A DNA stretch of 64,000 nucleotides from Heterocephalus glaber (lineage: Eukaryota; Chordata; Mammalia; Rodentia; Bathyergidae): positions 32,004,879-32,068,878 of the forward strand of contig NW_004624734.1 of NCBI RefSeq assembly GCF_000247695.1. The letters run 5' to 3'. The notes under the pieces are model-generated. The model was not told where the DNA came from and did not search any database. It was given only the letters and a program-made list of their open reading frames with translations. How positions within the stretch are numbered: position 1 is the first letter of the stretch; every line of letters begins with the position of its first letter. The translations under genes were made by a program, and so were the position numbers. Of the stretch, positions 11,605 to 23,248 are shown in pieces.

Positions 11605-12334
11605 TAAAAGGGCATCTTTTTATGCAGTAATTCTGAAGATAAATAGACCAGAAGTTACATATGCAACCAATGAAGTATATTAGAAGTAGCATTAGGGTTA
11701 AAATCACCCCTGGATTTAAATCTAATGCCACAGTAACTGGATTAGCAATTCTAGGCAGGTTATCTAACAGTAGTTGTCTGTTTCATTTTCTTCTGTAAAA
11801 TACAAGATGCCCCACACTTACTTTATAGTATTATGTATTGATTCAGTAGTCTGATGTTCTAAACATAAGTTGCATTCAAATATAAGACAATGTAATTGCT
11901 AGAAATAGTAAGATCAATGTAGACCTACAATTTCCAAAACATTTTTTAAAACATTTTCTCCTTAGTAACCTAGGGATAGAAGTAATAGATTTGGCAAATG
12001 TAGGGAACTATTTCTATTTCCCTTCCCTTTCCCCTACTTTTTGTTAGAAAGGGCTTTAAGGTTTTCACAGTTTTTCCCCCTGAGATGTCTCTTAAGGCCT
12101 TCCTATTTATGGAAAGAAGTATAATGTAATACCCTAGTCTTAATTCCTGATCCATTCATCTTCTAGTTGGAGGCCTTGAAAAAGTTGTTTAATCTTGTCA
12201 GATTTGTATTTCTTCATCTGTTAAAAAAAAAGCGTAATAACGTTATCAATAAAAATATCTACTCTCAATTATTGTGAGAGTACTTAGTAGCTACTCAGTG
12301 ATTGTTATTCTTCATTAAGAAAGCTTCTATTGGG

Positions 12335-12600
12335 AAATGGGAAGAAAATGTTCAAATGAGAAGGGGAACAAGGGAGGGTGAAAGAAAGGAAGTGACAAGA
12401 AGGAAAAAGAGAAAATAGAAGGAGAAAATGAAAACAAAGTTTTATAAATAAGGGGGGACGAGGGGTTGAAGGGAAGGGTGAGGAATGGGAAAAAAAAGAA
12501 GCAGCAAGCTGTGTCATGTAGGGGTACAAATTACCTATGATAAATGTGATCATTGTGCATATCTAAAATGTACCAATAAAAAATAAATTAGAAAAAAACA
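12335..12600 (+). repeat. L1 3'UTR with polypurine tract, sense
   Basis: Long A/G-rich tract (12340-12500), then a unique segment and an AATAAA-containing end. It is the inverted counterpart of 10313-10560, as both translate to the same MITFIIGNLY word on opposite strands. Confidence 0.82.
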
Positions 12601-12611
12601 AAGCTTTCTCA

Positions 12612-12807
12612 ACTGGGCATCATGACACACCCCTGTAATCTCAGCATTCAAGGTGGCTGAGGCAGGAGGATTAAAAGTTCAAGGCCAGCCGGGGATTTAG
12701 CTCAGTGGTTTCACTGCCTGCTTCGCAAGTGCAAGGACCGAGTACCAAAAAAAAAAAAAATTCAATGCCAGCCTAGAACACCATAGCAAAACCAGGTCCA
12801 AAAAAAC
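12612..12807 (+). repeat. B1 SINE split by an ID insertion
   Basis: The B1 left part (12612-12689) and right part (12761-12807) are separated by an ID (about 12688-12760). The target TTCAA(G/T)GCCAGC is duplicated on both sides. The ID B-box region is shortened, with the GTTCGATCC block missing between GACC and GAGTACC. Confidence 0.88.
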
Positions 12808-12819
12808 CAAAGTACAGGA

Positions 12820-12985
12820 GGTGCTTCTCCTTCTGAACCCACGGCCTTCCCACAGAGCTACATTCCTACCCCTTTTTTATTTTAAGACAGTGTCTCACTA
12901 AGTTGCCCAGGCTGGGTTTGAACTTGGAATCCTCCTGCCAGCTTTCCAGGGTACTGGGATTATAGGCATGTGCTATCGTCAACCT
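12820..12985 (-). repeat. Old ID relic and B1 SINE, antisense
   Basis: Diverged ID-like segment (12820-12872) precedes a B1 (12878-12985) with TAAGACAGTGTCTCACTAAG and GTACTGGGATTATAGGCATG blocks. Confidence 0.7.
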
Positions 12986-13624
12986 TTTTTTAATATTCCT
13001 TTAAAAAACTCCTTAGAAATCAAGACATTGTCCTTTGGTGCCTTCCTGGTTGTGTTGTTCTTACATGAAGACTGCTCTTGACTCATCAGTAGTTTAAAAG
13101 GGTTCCCTTTTTTGACAAGTTTTTCCTTGAATTGCAGGAAGCAACATGATTTTCACTGCCGAGTTACTGCACCCACTCTACTGGCAGTAGCCTGAGGAAG
13201 TAGGCTGTAAATGGGTAGTGGGCCTGCATGTGTGTTTGCTCTCTCCTTTCCTTTTTCTAGACATGCGTCCACTCAATGAGTTAGACCTAGGCACCTGGTT
13301 TTTCTTCCCATGTAATTGGAAAAACTACTTTTTAATTGGTCACAAGTAGTTGGTTGCAAACACATATGATGTACGTATGGTAAAAGAACTCAATATAATT
13401 GACTTTGTGTACAGTTAAGCATCACTGCCTATGGAGCTTTACTGACAGCACTGTCTGTCTCTGTCCTGGCTTCTCTCATCTCCTAAGTGGTTCCATGGTC
13501 CCCGGGAGGCAGCCACTGCTCTCTGAATTATCAGTATCCTCAATTATATTTCTCTTTATGGCTTATGTTTTGAAACTTGAAAACCCTACAACTGTTCACT
13601 CAGGTCTTCTGGAAATGCTAAGAG

Positions 13625-13720
13625 GGGCTGGGGATTTAGCTCAGTGGTTCTGCTGCCAGCCTCGCAAGCACAAGGTCCTGAGTTCGATCCCCAGTACCAA
13701 AAAAACCAAACCAAAACAAA
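13625..13720 (+). repeat. ID SINE with long target duplication
   Basis: Near-consensus ID with intact A and B boxes and an A-rich CAAA tail. GGAAATGCTAAGAGG occurs immediately before (about 13610) and after (about 13728). Confidence 0.92.
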
Positions 13721-14309
13721 CAGGGTCTGGAAATGCTAAGAGGTTTCTTGAGTGTCTCTTATTTAAAAGGAAGAGAAGTAATCTTTTGCCTCTCACAACA
13801 GTAAACTCTTAATTCTACCAGTAGAGTCAGGAATGAAATAGATTATCTTAACAGCTACCTACCAAATCTCATTTTAGCAGGTAATACCTTTAGCCTTCTT
13901 TGAGCTTCATTTCAGAGAAAACAAGGGGATTTACTTCAGTTTGTTCATTTACAGAGTCTCCCTAGATAAGACATTATGCAAAGCTCTACAGGCCATCCAA
14001 AAGACACTTTCTTGAATTCAAAGAATTTCCAGTATAACAGGAATGAGAAAAGGATGTACACATATGTGCATGCATGCTCACCCAAAACACACTCAGATTA
14101 AAAGTGGAATCCGAGGTCCATTTAAGGAGCGCTTGAAGAGATTTCAGCAGATTAGTATAGTTTTCATGTAATTAACATTGTAAAGTACCCTGAAGGATAA
14201 GTAGGATTTCAACTGCTTTTTTTCCTCTGCTCTTACCACAGTAAAATGCAATAAAACAAATATCCAAAATTGGCAGCAGGAAATTAGAGGCATAGAAACA
14301 CTTGAAAGG

Positions 14310-14499
14310 GGGCTGGGGATTTAGCTCAATGGTTCCACCACCTGCCTCTCAAGCACCAGGTCCTGAGTTCAATCCCAGGTACCAAAAAACAAAAACAGTG
14401 GGGCCAGGGGTTTAGCTCAGTGGTTCTGCCACCTGCCTTGCAAGCAGAAGGATCTGAGTTCGATCCCCGGTACCGAAAAAAAAAACAAACAAAAAACAA
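14310..14499 (+). repeat. Two tandem sense ID SINEs
   Basis: Units 14310-14397 and 14401-14499 together are flanked by GAAACACTTGA at about 14296 and 14500. The two copies differ in the anticodon-arm region, so this looks like two insertions rather than a duplication. Confidence 0.9.
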
Positions 14500-14604
14500 G
14501 AAACACTTGAGAATAATCAACATTTTGGGCAATAGACCCCACAGATGAATACTTTTCCCCCTGAATTCTGTGGCTTTTTTTCTTCTCTTTTTTCCTTTTC
14601 CTTT

Positions 14605-14680
14605 TTCCGGTACTGGGGATCAAACTCAGGACCTTGCACTTGCAAGGCAGACACAATGCCGCTGAGCCACATCCCTGGCC
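14605..14680 (-). repeat. ID SINE, antisense
   Basis: Antisense ID flanked by TTCCCCCTG(A/C)ATTCTGT on both sides. With 14401-14499 it forms an inverted pair about 105 bp apart. Confidence 0.9.
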
Positions 14681-14728
14681 CTTCCCCCTGCATTCTGTAT
14701 TCCATACTGTAATACACTCAGATCTTTT

Positions 14729-15840
14729 CATTCACTCATTAAATATTTACTGAAAACTTACTATGTGTTAGGCACTGTTCTACAGGCTTGGGATACAGCA
14801 GAGACAAAAGAACCCTGCCATCACGGAGTTTACATTCTAGCAAGGGAAACAGACAATGAACAGTAGACACAATCAGATTGTATGTTTGTTTAAAGCTTTT
14901 AGGCATGCTATTTAAGAAGTAGAGCAGAGTAAGAAGTCTAGGAAATGATATAGCAGGAAGTGGTTATGGGAATGCAGTTTTAGATAGGATGTTCAGTATA
15001 GGCCTCATTGAGAAGGTCACATTTGAGCCAAAACCTCAAAGTGCTGAGAAAGGTATGCAGCAGTCTGGGGGAAGAGCATTTTAGGGAGAACCTGCACAAA
15101 AGTCCTAAAGAGTGTGCCTGGTGTGTTTGATAAACCACACAGAAATTATTGGGCACTGTGATGGTGGGGTGAATGGTAGGAGATGAAGGTGGGGCATGAG
15201 CGATGTCCATGCTAAGCCACATAAGCTGTTATTGAGGAAATGAGCCATTAAACAATGTTGAGCAGAAGAGCAAATATGTTCTGACCTATTTTAAAAGGAT
15301 TGCTCTGGCTGCTGAGTTTAAGATAGACAGTAGAATTTGGGCTGCCAAAGAAATGAGACCTGCTAGAAGTCTCATAGGTGAGTAGTAGCACTTAAACCAA
15401 GGTAGTAGGGAATGGATTCCAGATGTATTTTGAAGGTAAAGCCATCAGAATTTCCTAAAAGATGGTCAAGGGGAGTGAGTGGATTAGGTAGTTTGAGATG
15501 ACAAACACCAGGTAGAGATGTTAAATAATTTGGAAGTCTGAAGTTCAAAAAAGATCTGGATTAGAAATAGAAAATAAATAGTTTTGGTAGCACAGAGTTA
15601 GTAATTAAAGCCATAACAATAGACAAAATCACCAGTCAAGTGAGTGTAGCTGGTAAAAAGGACTGAATCCTAAGACAGTCCAAAGTTAAGAAGTCAAAAA
15701 GAGGAGCCAAAAGGAGATCAAGAAAGACTGACTGATGAGGTAGTAGGAAAACCATGGCAGAGGCAATTATGTTGAATCTTACATAGGTCAAATAAGAAGA
15801 GTTAGGATGAAGATGGAATTAACCATTGGATTCTTTGTGA
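14729..15840. repeat. Ancient mammalian interspersed repeat, family not assigned
   Basis: Contains phrases seen in a very widespread old mammalian repeat: 'ctatgtgttaggcactgttct', 'acattctagcaagggaaacagac', 'gggggaagagcatttta' and 'ggattgctctggctgctgag'. I recognise the pattern but cannot name the family without a library search. Confidence 0.55.
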
Positions 15841-16379
15841 ATATCCCATGCTATCATATGATGAATTCTCTGAAGCCCAAGAAAGTAATTTTAAAGATGT
15901 GATATCCATTATATCATTCAAATAACTACTGTTACCAAGGTTGATCACTTTTCTATGTATTTCCTCACACTTATGCCTTATCAGTATGTTTTGTAACATT
16001 GTGTTTGATAACTCAATGTAGATCTGCCAGATAAGGTTGTTACATGAAATGCTGAAAATATTTGCAGTATCTTTTTTAACCTGAGTATGAGTTCAATCAA
16101 CCTGATCTAGAAAAGAAATAGAACCAGCAGAGCTCCTTTGGGTTCCTGTGATCCCTGTATTTGGATAACTATTTTAGGTTCCTTAGATTCCCATGGATCT
16201 CTTTTCACTAGTTCTCCCATTTAGTTTTACTTTAATTAGGCCCAAGTCACCTCCTTCCCCATATCATCCTAGGAACAGTACACTCAGACTGTTAAGGGTC
16301 CCCCACCCGACACCATGGTAGCCTAGCTCAGTGCTTAACCTTTCCTGATGCCTTTTCTCCATTAAAAAGCTTCTACTCC

Positions 16380-16468
16380 TGGGCCGGGGATTTAGCTCAG
16401 GCGCGCCTTGCCTGTCTCGCCTGCCTCGCAAGTGCAAGGTCCTGAGTTTGATCTCTGGTACCAAAAAA
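16380..16468 (+). repeat. ID SINE with altered D-arm region
   Basis: ID with normal start and GGTACC end, but the stretch after the A box reads GCGCGCCTTGCCTGTCTCGCC, longer and more GC-rich than other copies. The B box is diverged. Confidence 0.85.
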
Positions 16469-16618
16469 AACCCCTCCACTCCTATGTCCTAGTCTTTTTT
16501 CCTAGTCTTTTTTGTGGTTTATTAGCAAACTTGATGCTATTGTACTGAGATATCAATAGCTTTAAATGTATAATCATCCTGGATAATTCAAGTATTAATA
16601 AAATTAAATACTGGAAAG

Positions 16619-16757
16619 CTGAGCATGGTGGTATGTGCCTGTAATCCCAGCCTGGGGCAGGAGGACGGCCACAAGTTTGAGGTTAGTCCAGGCTACATAT
16701 TATGTTCAAGACCATATGTACATCGTGAGACCCTATCTGAAAAAAGAAAAGAAAAAA
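16619..16757 (+). repeat. B1 SINE
   Basis: Begins CTGAGCATGGTGGTATGTGCC and ends in a GAGACCCTATCTGAAAAAAG tail. It has a small deletion around the middle. Confidence 0.88.
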
Positions 16758-18038
16758 CATTACATCTGGGAAAACATTTGGGTAAAGGACACCAGTGTAG
16801 TCTGAAACCTTTTGCCGTCAAATCTTTTGCTTTTTTTTTTTTTTTTTTAATATGTCCATGGTAATAGAGGGGGATCTCTTGGATGAGGCAGAAGAGGACT
16901 TGTGTCAGGAGACCAAAACCAGAAGACAGCGCTAGAACAAGATTATTTAAGGGGAAGAGATATTCTGGTCATTTTTCCTTTAGACACAGACATCAAGAAA
17001 AGTTTGGAATGAATGTTTGAAAAAAGTGGAGTGGGAGTGGGCTGGATGCATGTGGAGCAGAAACTACCCAGTGATAGTTTGTGCACTCATGGTGCCATGC
17101 TTCTGGTAACAACTGAGAAGCTATTCATTGATTACATAAATGAACACTCATTTGTTTTTGTCTGGATGCATCACATTTTCTGTTGGCCAAGGGCATAGTT
17201 GGCTTTATATGTACTCAGCTGTTGATGGCTACCTGGAAGCAACCTGGTTCAGAACTTGGATGTATGGGTTATGGATGGATGTGACACCATTACTAATGGA
17301 GTTAAAGCTCAGAGTTTATCCCAAGCCCATAAGTGATGACATCTTTGGTCTGTGTTACAAGTTCCAGGCCTCTGGTACTTTTTATCATTCACTGAAACAG
17401 AAAGGCTACAGGATGGTCCTTAAAATACAGCTTTCTATCAGTGGCCTGTTGACTTTTAGTTCATACATGGTGTTTTTAAGGCTCTCTAATTTACATTCTT
17501 AATATTTAGGCCCTGCTTAATATAGAAGTGATTTAAATCTCCTTTCTTTACCTTTAGTTTTCCCTGCTATCAAGGGAGAAAAGGGATTCTCTTCATTATT
17601 TTCCCAGTGGGTTGTTTTTTATTTGGTGGGTTTTGTTTGTTAGTTTGTTTTCCTGTCTTCATCATAGAATTTGGGGCAAGTGGATCAAAGATGTCTTATG
17701 TGCATTTATATCATTGTTTCTCAGTCAACCTTTTCTAAGGTAATAATTGAATTCTAACTCGAAGATCAAAAACTTGAGAAACATTTGAAGTGGCTTTGGT
17801 TTCATGGACAATGGAATTGCAGTGGGTGGGTGTGAGCAGAGCTAATAGACTAAATAAAGGCTCTTAGGAAGCCATATGCTGAGGCATTTCATCTCTCTTT
17901 CCATAGCAACTTTATCTGTAAAATTAAGCATTCTGCTGTTGGTATAGTTAATAAAAAATGTCAGCTCCTGTTCAGAGCTGTGTATCTGCCATTATCTGTT
18001 TACTTTCATCTGATTTTTGTGTCCTTCTGTCTTCCCAG

Positions 18039-18166
18039 GTGGCATTGGAAGGGTGGTCAATGGAGCCTTCATGGTGCTGAAAGGGCATCGATCTATTGTT
18101 AACCAGGTCCGATTTAATCCCCACACCTACATGATCTGCTCTTCTGGTGTAGAAAAGATTATCAAG
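18039..18166 (+). CDS. DCAF5: DCAF5 internal exon (last WD40 blade)
   Basis: This 128-nt exon completes the split Gly codon and encodes GIGRVVNGAFMVLKGHRS...CSSGVEKIIK. It carries the WD40 features GH near the start of a blade and the SSGVEKIIKIW end, whose Ile-Trp comes from the next exon. The acceptor is TCTTCCCAG at 18030-18038 and the donor is AAG/GTGAGG at 18164-18172, phase 0. The protein segment is what I expect for mammalian DCAF5 without gaps. The WD40 propeller is the part that docks on DDB1 and reads substrates. ID SINEs of opposite orientation lie on either side, in the two introns (nearest 16380-16468 plus and 18355-18430 minus). Confidence 0.96.
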
Positions 18167-18354
18167 GTGAGGCACCTTCCTTTTCTGTCCTTTAGAGAAA
18201 TTATTACAGTTCATAATCAGAAGAAACTGGAACAATGTATATAGGACATCATATCTAAACACACTTAGGTCTATTAAAATTTTTAATGATTTTGACATAT
18301 CAAAAAATATTGAGAAGTTGATATTAGAAAGTGATTTAAACTTCAGAACTATTC

Positions 18355-18430
18355 TTTGGTACCGGGGATCAAACTCGGGACCTTGTGCTTGGAAGACAGA
18401 CGGCGGAACCACTGAGCTAAATCCCCAGCC
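18355..18430 (-). repeat. ID SINE, antisense
   Basis: Complete antisense ID flanked by CAGAACTATT at about 18344 and 18431. Confidence 0.9.
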
Positions 18431-18483
18431 CAGAACTATTTTTAATACATTTATTAAGAAGTTTTTTTGGGTTTTTTTGGTTT

Positions 18484-18567
18484 TTTTTTTTTTGGTACCG
18501 GGGATCGAACTCGGGACCTTGTGCTTGCAAGGCAAGCAGTGAAACCACTGAGCTAGATCCCCAGTCC
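18484..18567 (-). repeat. ID SINE, antisense, near consensus
   Basis: Long T-run followed by GGTACCGGGGATCGAACTCG, so the B box is intact; ends at ATCCCCAGTCC. Flanked by an AAGAA(G/A)TTTTTT-type duplication. Confidence 0.9.
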
Positions 18568-18596
18568 AAGAAATTTTTTAAAAAAAAGAAGTTTAT

Positions 18597-18621
18597 GGGC
18601 TGGGGATTTAGCTCAGTGGTG
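18597..18621 (+). repeat. 5' fragment of an ID element (25 nt, no tail)
   Basis: Only the first 25 nt of an ID, GGGCTGGGGATTTAGCTCAG plus TGGTG, are present. No B box, GGTACC end or A tail follows. It lies about 30 bp from the antisense ID at 18484-18567. Confidence 0.8.
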
Positions 18622-18828
18622 CTCATGTATCTATTTTTTCATTAGAAATACTGTTTGTACCACAATTGCACAGAAAAGGGTAGATGGCTTTTCCTTCACT
18701 TGTGAATAAAACTACATATATACATGAATACATTTCTATATCTTACATTTATATGCTTACAGTTATGTATATGCTTATATATATTCTTTACCCCTTTGAT
18801 TGTGCATATAGGTAACTATCAAGCATGG

Positions 18829-18916
18829 CTTTTTTTTTTTTTTGGTCCTGGGGTAGAACTCAGGACCTTGCACTTGCAAGGCAGGCAGCAGAACCACTGA
18901 GCTAAATTCCCAGCCC
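18829..18916 (-). repeat. ID SINE, antisense
   Basis: T-run then GGTCCTGGGGTAGAACTCAG, ending in CCCAGCCC. The GGTACC end is mutated to GGTCCT. Confidence 0.88.
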
Positions 18917-19828
18917 CTACCATGGTTATTTTTATGATAGAGGCTATATATACAGGTCTCAGCTGAAGACCTTTAAGATATCTTTGAATCTCCTGGGCCT
19001 GCTGGTCTAAAGTCTCATTGCTTCCCTATACCCTTGGCCTATAACTCTAGAATCACTTAAAAACTAATTACTTCAGAAAACAAAGAAAAAACAAAAATCA
19101 CTAGACTTTGAAACGGATGGTGGATTCTAGATAGTACTTTGTATGCTGTTAAATTTTCAGTGGCCTTTCATCTTCAGTATGATGAATTCTGCTTTCTAAA
19201 CCTTACCTGGAGGTATCCCTTTAGTATACACTGTCCCTCCATATACACTTTGCACTAATTGTTGTCCTAATATGGTATAGGTATAACAAGTGATTTTTCA
19301 GAACCATAGCTAAATTGTGTCAGGATATTTAAAAAAAAACAAAAAACTATTACATGTAGATGTGATTGAGACTACTTGGATGTGAATACTAAACACACCA
19401 ATTGCATATCAGGTGAATAAACTTACCTCAGGCAAGGAATATTTTTATAGCTGCAGCAGAGGGGCACCCTACCTGTATCCACACAAAGATAGTCCGTGGC
19501 CCATCACTCATATTCCAGTTGCTCATAATCCTTTTTCCACATCTGAGGAACTTGGTACAGGAAAAATGATGAATTTGTAAGGACCCTGTGATAACTTAAC
19601 TTTTAAGTAAGGATAAAATGATATCCCCCCCCCCAAAAAAGTTAATTTCTCAATTTTTTTTCTTAAAATGAAAGAAGATTCAGAAGGAAAATAACCTGAG
19701 ATAAGTTTCAGAGAAAAAGTAAAAACTGTTTGTGATTACTTAGCAATTATTCTTTTGTTTTTAACTATTAAAAGTTAAATGAAGTTATATTTGATGACAA
19801 GAAATAGCTGTCAGGAATAAATTATTGA

Positions 19829-20085
19829 AGCTGGGCATGGTGGCCTATAACTGTAATTCCAGCTTTTTGGAAGGCTGAGGAAGGACAGCAAGTCTGAGGT
19901 AACTTAGTGAGACCCTGTCCCAAAATAATAAGGACTGGGGATATAGCTCAGTGGCAGAGCATCCCTGGGTTCAATCCCCAACACCACACAAGAAATGAAG
20001 GAAATAAAATATCGATGCCAGGGTCAGTAGTGCACACCTATAACCTCAGCCACTCAGGCTTGAGTCTAAGGGGAACACAGTAAGG
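19829..20085 (+). repeat. B1, old ID and B1 fragment cluster
   Basis: B1 at 19829-19930, older ID of the CAATCCCCAACACC type at 19932-19990 with internal deletion, and a B1-like 5' piece at 20017-20075. Confidence 0.75.
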
Positions 20086-20870
20086 ATCCCCCCGTCCCCC
20101 CTCCCACCACTTAACAAATGGAGGGGATATAACATTAGTCCGTGGGTAAATATTTTTGCCTTTGGTCCAACTTTCTCTGTTTAAGCTTTGTTAGATAGAA
20201 TCAGGACTAACTTTGATGGCTGCACTTTTTTCCCTAGAGGGACAGAATGGGACTTCAGGAATATTTTTATCAACTTTTCTTTTTATAGGTGATAAAATTT
20301 AAATTATAAATTATGTTTGAGGTGACACAGTTAGTTAAGGGTAAAGCTAAGATAGAACTCTGTCCTTTGTGACACCGCATTCACCATGCTAGCGCAAGAG
20401 CAGTGAGCAGCCTGCTTTGATCATCCCTGTGGTCCTTTGCTTGGATGAGAGGGCCCCGTTCCTTACATTGCTTTCTCCTCTCCTCTGGCCTGTGACTAAT
20501 GGGTTGGCACTGTAACATATCCTCTCTAGGCCTGCTGACGTCGTTCTTTTTCTCAGAGAGCTCTTTGCTTGGGCATCTCCTTTAGAAGAGAAATTCCTTT
20601 TTGGCTGTGCCTTCTGGGATGCTTCTGTGCTGAGTCTCTACAATTACTGTTTAGTCAACTGAAGTCCTTACCCTAAAGGTCATAGGTTGGAAACTAGCCA
20701 AGTTCTTAAGAAAGAGAAGAAAATATTTTCTCTGTGAGGTTATCCAGACAGCTTTCTGGAGCATACTGCTCCAGGTTCCCGTAGGAACCAGCAGGCATGT
20801 TTAGCCATTTGAAACCTAAGTCTGCACAGATCACCATAGTGACCATATTTCCCTGGACCTATTTTTATAT

Positions 20871-20983
20871 TTTTTTGAGACAGGGTCTCCCTAAATTGCC
20901 CAGACAAAACTCAAACTTGCAATCCTCCTGCCTCAGCCTCTCTCTGAGCTGGGGTTATAGGCATGTGCCACTGCCCCTGGCTA
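20871..20983 (-). repeat. B1 SINE, antisense
   Basis: TTTTTTGAGACAGGGTCTCC start and GTTATAGGCATGTGCCACTG end mark an antisense B1. Confidence 0.85.
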
Positions 20984-21510
20984 GGAAATTGGGGTTTTCT
21001 GTTGTCATTGTTCTTCCCATTCCTTTGCTTCTTGGTTGATGACATTTGGAGTAAAGAAATAAACAATTTCACAGATGCTTGAAACTGATGTTTTAAAAAT
21101 GATGACCAAGATACTAGGGACTAGTACAAGATAATACTGACTAGTACTTTTTGATGTTCAGGTCTCTCTGAGAATGGATATAAAGCTCTCTGGTTACTGA
21201 ATTCATTTGCCAAAAGAAAAAGAAAGTACTGTGTCTGTTGGTGCTTACTAAGTGGTGTCATTTCATAGTTGTCATTTTTGTGGATGAGAAGCAGACTTTC
21301 AAGGGTGAAGTCATTTGCTCAGGACCATAGGACATGGTGAGGCCAAGCTCCTTCTGCAGCTCTGTACTGCCACTTCCTTGAGGCAGACCCTAGCTGCCTG
21401 GGAGTGCACTGGATTTCAGGAATGGATGAGATGCATCAAATTCCCTGTGAGAGGAGGGAGCTGAGGCCCATTCAGGGTAGAGAAATAGCACGTGACATGG
21501 TCCTAAGCCT

Positions 21511-21705
21511 CTAATCTCGCACCCATAATCTCAGCTCCTTCAGAGGCTTAGGCAGCAGAATCATAAATTGGAGGCCAAACTAGGCCACATTTCAAGACCT
21601 TACTTAAAATCTAAAATTTTTGTAAAGGCTTGGAGTTGTGGCCTAGCAGGAGTGAGGCCCTGGGTTTAATCCTCAGTACTCCCCCACTCCCCAAAAAAAG
21701 CATAG
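21511..21705 (+). repeat. B1-like unit and old ID
   Basis: Diverged B1 (21511-21625) followed by an older ID (21629-21705) with CCTGGGTTTAATCCTCAGTAC as the B-box region. Confidence 0.65.
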
Positions 21706-23017
21706 TCCTGGTACTTATCTGTGACTTTCCCAGAGTCTCTTAAGAGTAAGGATTTGGAGTCAACATTGTAGTTATTCTTCTGGTGATTCTTGAGCACTCC
21801 AGAGTTTGAGAAACATTGTTTTAAGACTCCTGGGTAAGATTATGAAGCTAGAGAGGAGAAAACACCCAAGGAGTTGCAGACAGGAAACAAAACTGAAGGA
21901 AGAATGAATCTGAGTTGGGAACTGGTGGGGAGAAGCAACTCTGGAAGGTTTCTTCAGCCCCCTTTGAACATGGAGTCTTCCAAAGAGATGGTCTCCCAGA
22001 AATTGCCAAGTAAATGATAGCAGGAATGAGCCTCAGGAAAGTTCCCACAAGGAGGTGAATTTGTCCTCAGATATCGCCACTGTTCTCTGGGTTGGATGCC
22101 ATCTAAAGATAGACACCAGCCTGTCAGGCAAGAAAATCGCCTGGAATTTCATTGAGTTGCCATGGCTACATGTTGAGGTAACTGAGCTTCTCTGTGGACC
22201 AGTCTGGCAGTCAGGTGGAACTAATCATTCTCCTTTGCAGTGACAGCTTAATTACCGTGAATTTGATTTTTGCATAACTTACCCAATCTATAAAGTTGGG
22301 CCTTTGAATCAGATAGACCTGAGTTGGAATCTTAGTTTTGCCACCTTTTCACTACAAACCAGGTCCCTGACCAGGGAGTACGGGAGTGTTAAAGGATGAG
22401 ACTGCAGTCATTCCTCTAGGAGTGTGTCTTACCTGTTCCTGCAGCTAGGAGAAGAGTTGGGGAGCGAGCCAGCAGCTCCCTGGTTAAAAGAACCCAGTTT
22501 CCTGGGTAACTGGTGTCTGCATGTCCAAGAGGGAACTGCAGTGTAGGCAGTTGGCTATTCTTATCAAGTGCTCCAGTAAGCAATTCCCATTAGTTAAAAA
22601 CAGACACGTAGCAGTTGGAGAGAAGTGGAGCTAGGTATAGGCTGAACTACTGTCATGAGAGGACTCCCTACTGGCTGTTTTTACTTAGGAGAAGTGGGAC
22701 CTCTCTGGGCACAGCTTCCACCTTCTGAAAGTTTTTGACACATTGGCAACCTTCATAAGGGCATCCTCCGTCCTCTGAGACTAAGATTATAATTTGCGAG
22801 CTACTAACAGAGGAACCTGAAGGGAGGAGATTGTGGGAAAGACAAGGTGTAATTATCCTGGACCTAGAGACATGACCTAGGTCTCTTGACATGAGATTAC
22901 TCCATTGTTCTAGACCAGGCTTTTTCCCCACATCTTACTCTGGAAACCTATTTTCATATGCAACTGCAACTCACCTGATCAAGTCTGGTAAAGTTTTTTG
23001 TTTATGGTTTTGTTTTT

Positions 23018-23123
23018 TTCCGAGACAGAGTCTTGCTATGCAGCCCAGACTAAGTTGGAATTTGTGATGCTCCTGCCTCAGGCTGAGTACTGGCATTACA
23101 GGACTACTGCCATCACTGTCAGC
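23018..23123 (-). repeat. B1 SINE, antisense, 126 bp upstream of the last DCAF5 exon
   Basis: GAGACAGAGTCTTGCTATGC and GTACTGGCATTACAGGAC blocks identify a diverged antisense B1. It contributes no splice site in use. Confidence 0.8.
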
Positions 23124-23248
23124 TAGAAAATATAGAGTTGGTTAAGATGGGGAGGGCCTGTGGAAACCCTGCCTTGGTGTTCTTTATCACCACCAGCTAT
23201 AGCATCCTTTCCAGTCAGTTCTGATTGCTTTTCTCTTCATCTATGCAG

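Larger units (their letters stand above)
4228..18038 (+). other. DCAF5: DCAF5 intron (phase 1)
   Basis: A 13.8-kb intron with donor GTATGT and acceptor CTTCCCAG. Its interior is mostly repeats: antisense MLT1-like LTR, Tigger transposon, two L1 3' ends in opposite orientation, an ancient unassigned repeat and numerous ID/B1 SINEs. In the repeat-poor parts (4.23-5.46 kb, 5.7-6.66 kb, 9.12-9.72 kb, 9.9-10.3 kb, 11.6-12.3 kb, 12.99-13.6 kb, 13.73-14.3 kb, 15.84-16.37 kb, 16.76-18.0 kb) I see no exon or RNA gene. Confidence 0.85.
18167..23248 (+). other. DCAF5: DCAF5 last intron (phase 0)
   Basis: A 5.1-kb intron with donor GTGAGG and acceptor CATCTATGCAG. It contains ID and B1 SINEs, and otherwise unremarkable sequence at 18.92-19.8, 20.1-20.86, 20.99-21.5 and 21.7-23.0 kb, where I see no exon or RNA gene. 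Confidence 0.85.

Noticed and set aside
13625..13700. ID elements as functional tRNA-Ala genes
   Set aside because: They keep A and B boxes but not the tRNA cloverleaf, and they end in GGTACC plus an A tail with target duplications. They are SINEs.
17140..17502. 120-codon open frame in a DCAF5 intron
   Set aside because: No domain is recognisable, the composition is that of intron sequence, and no splice sites tie it to DCAF5.
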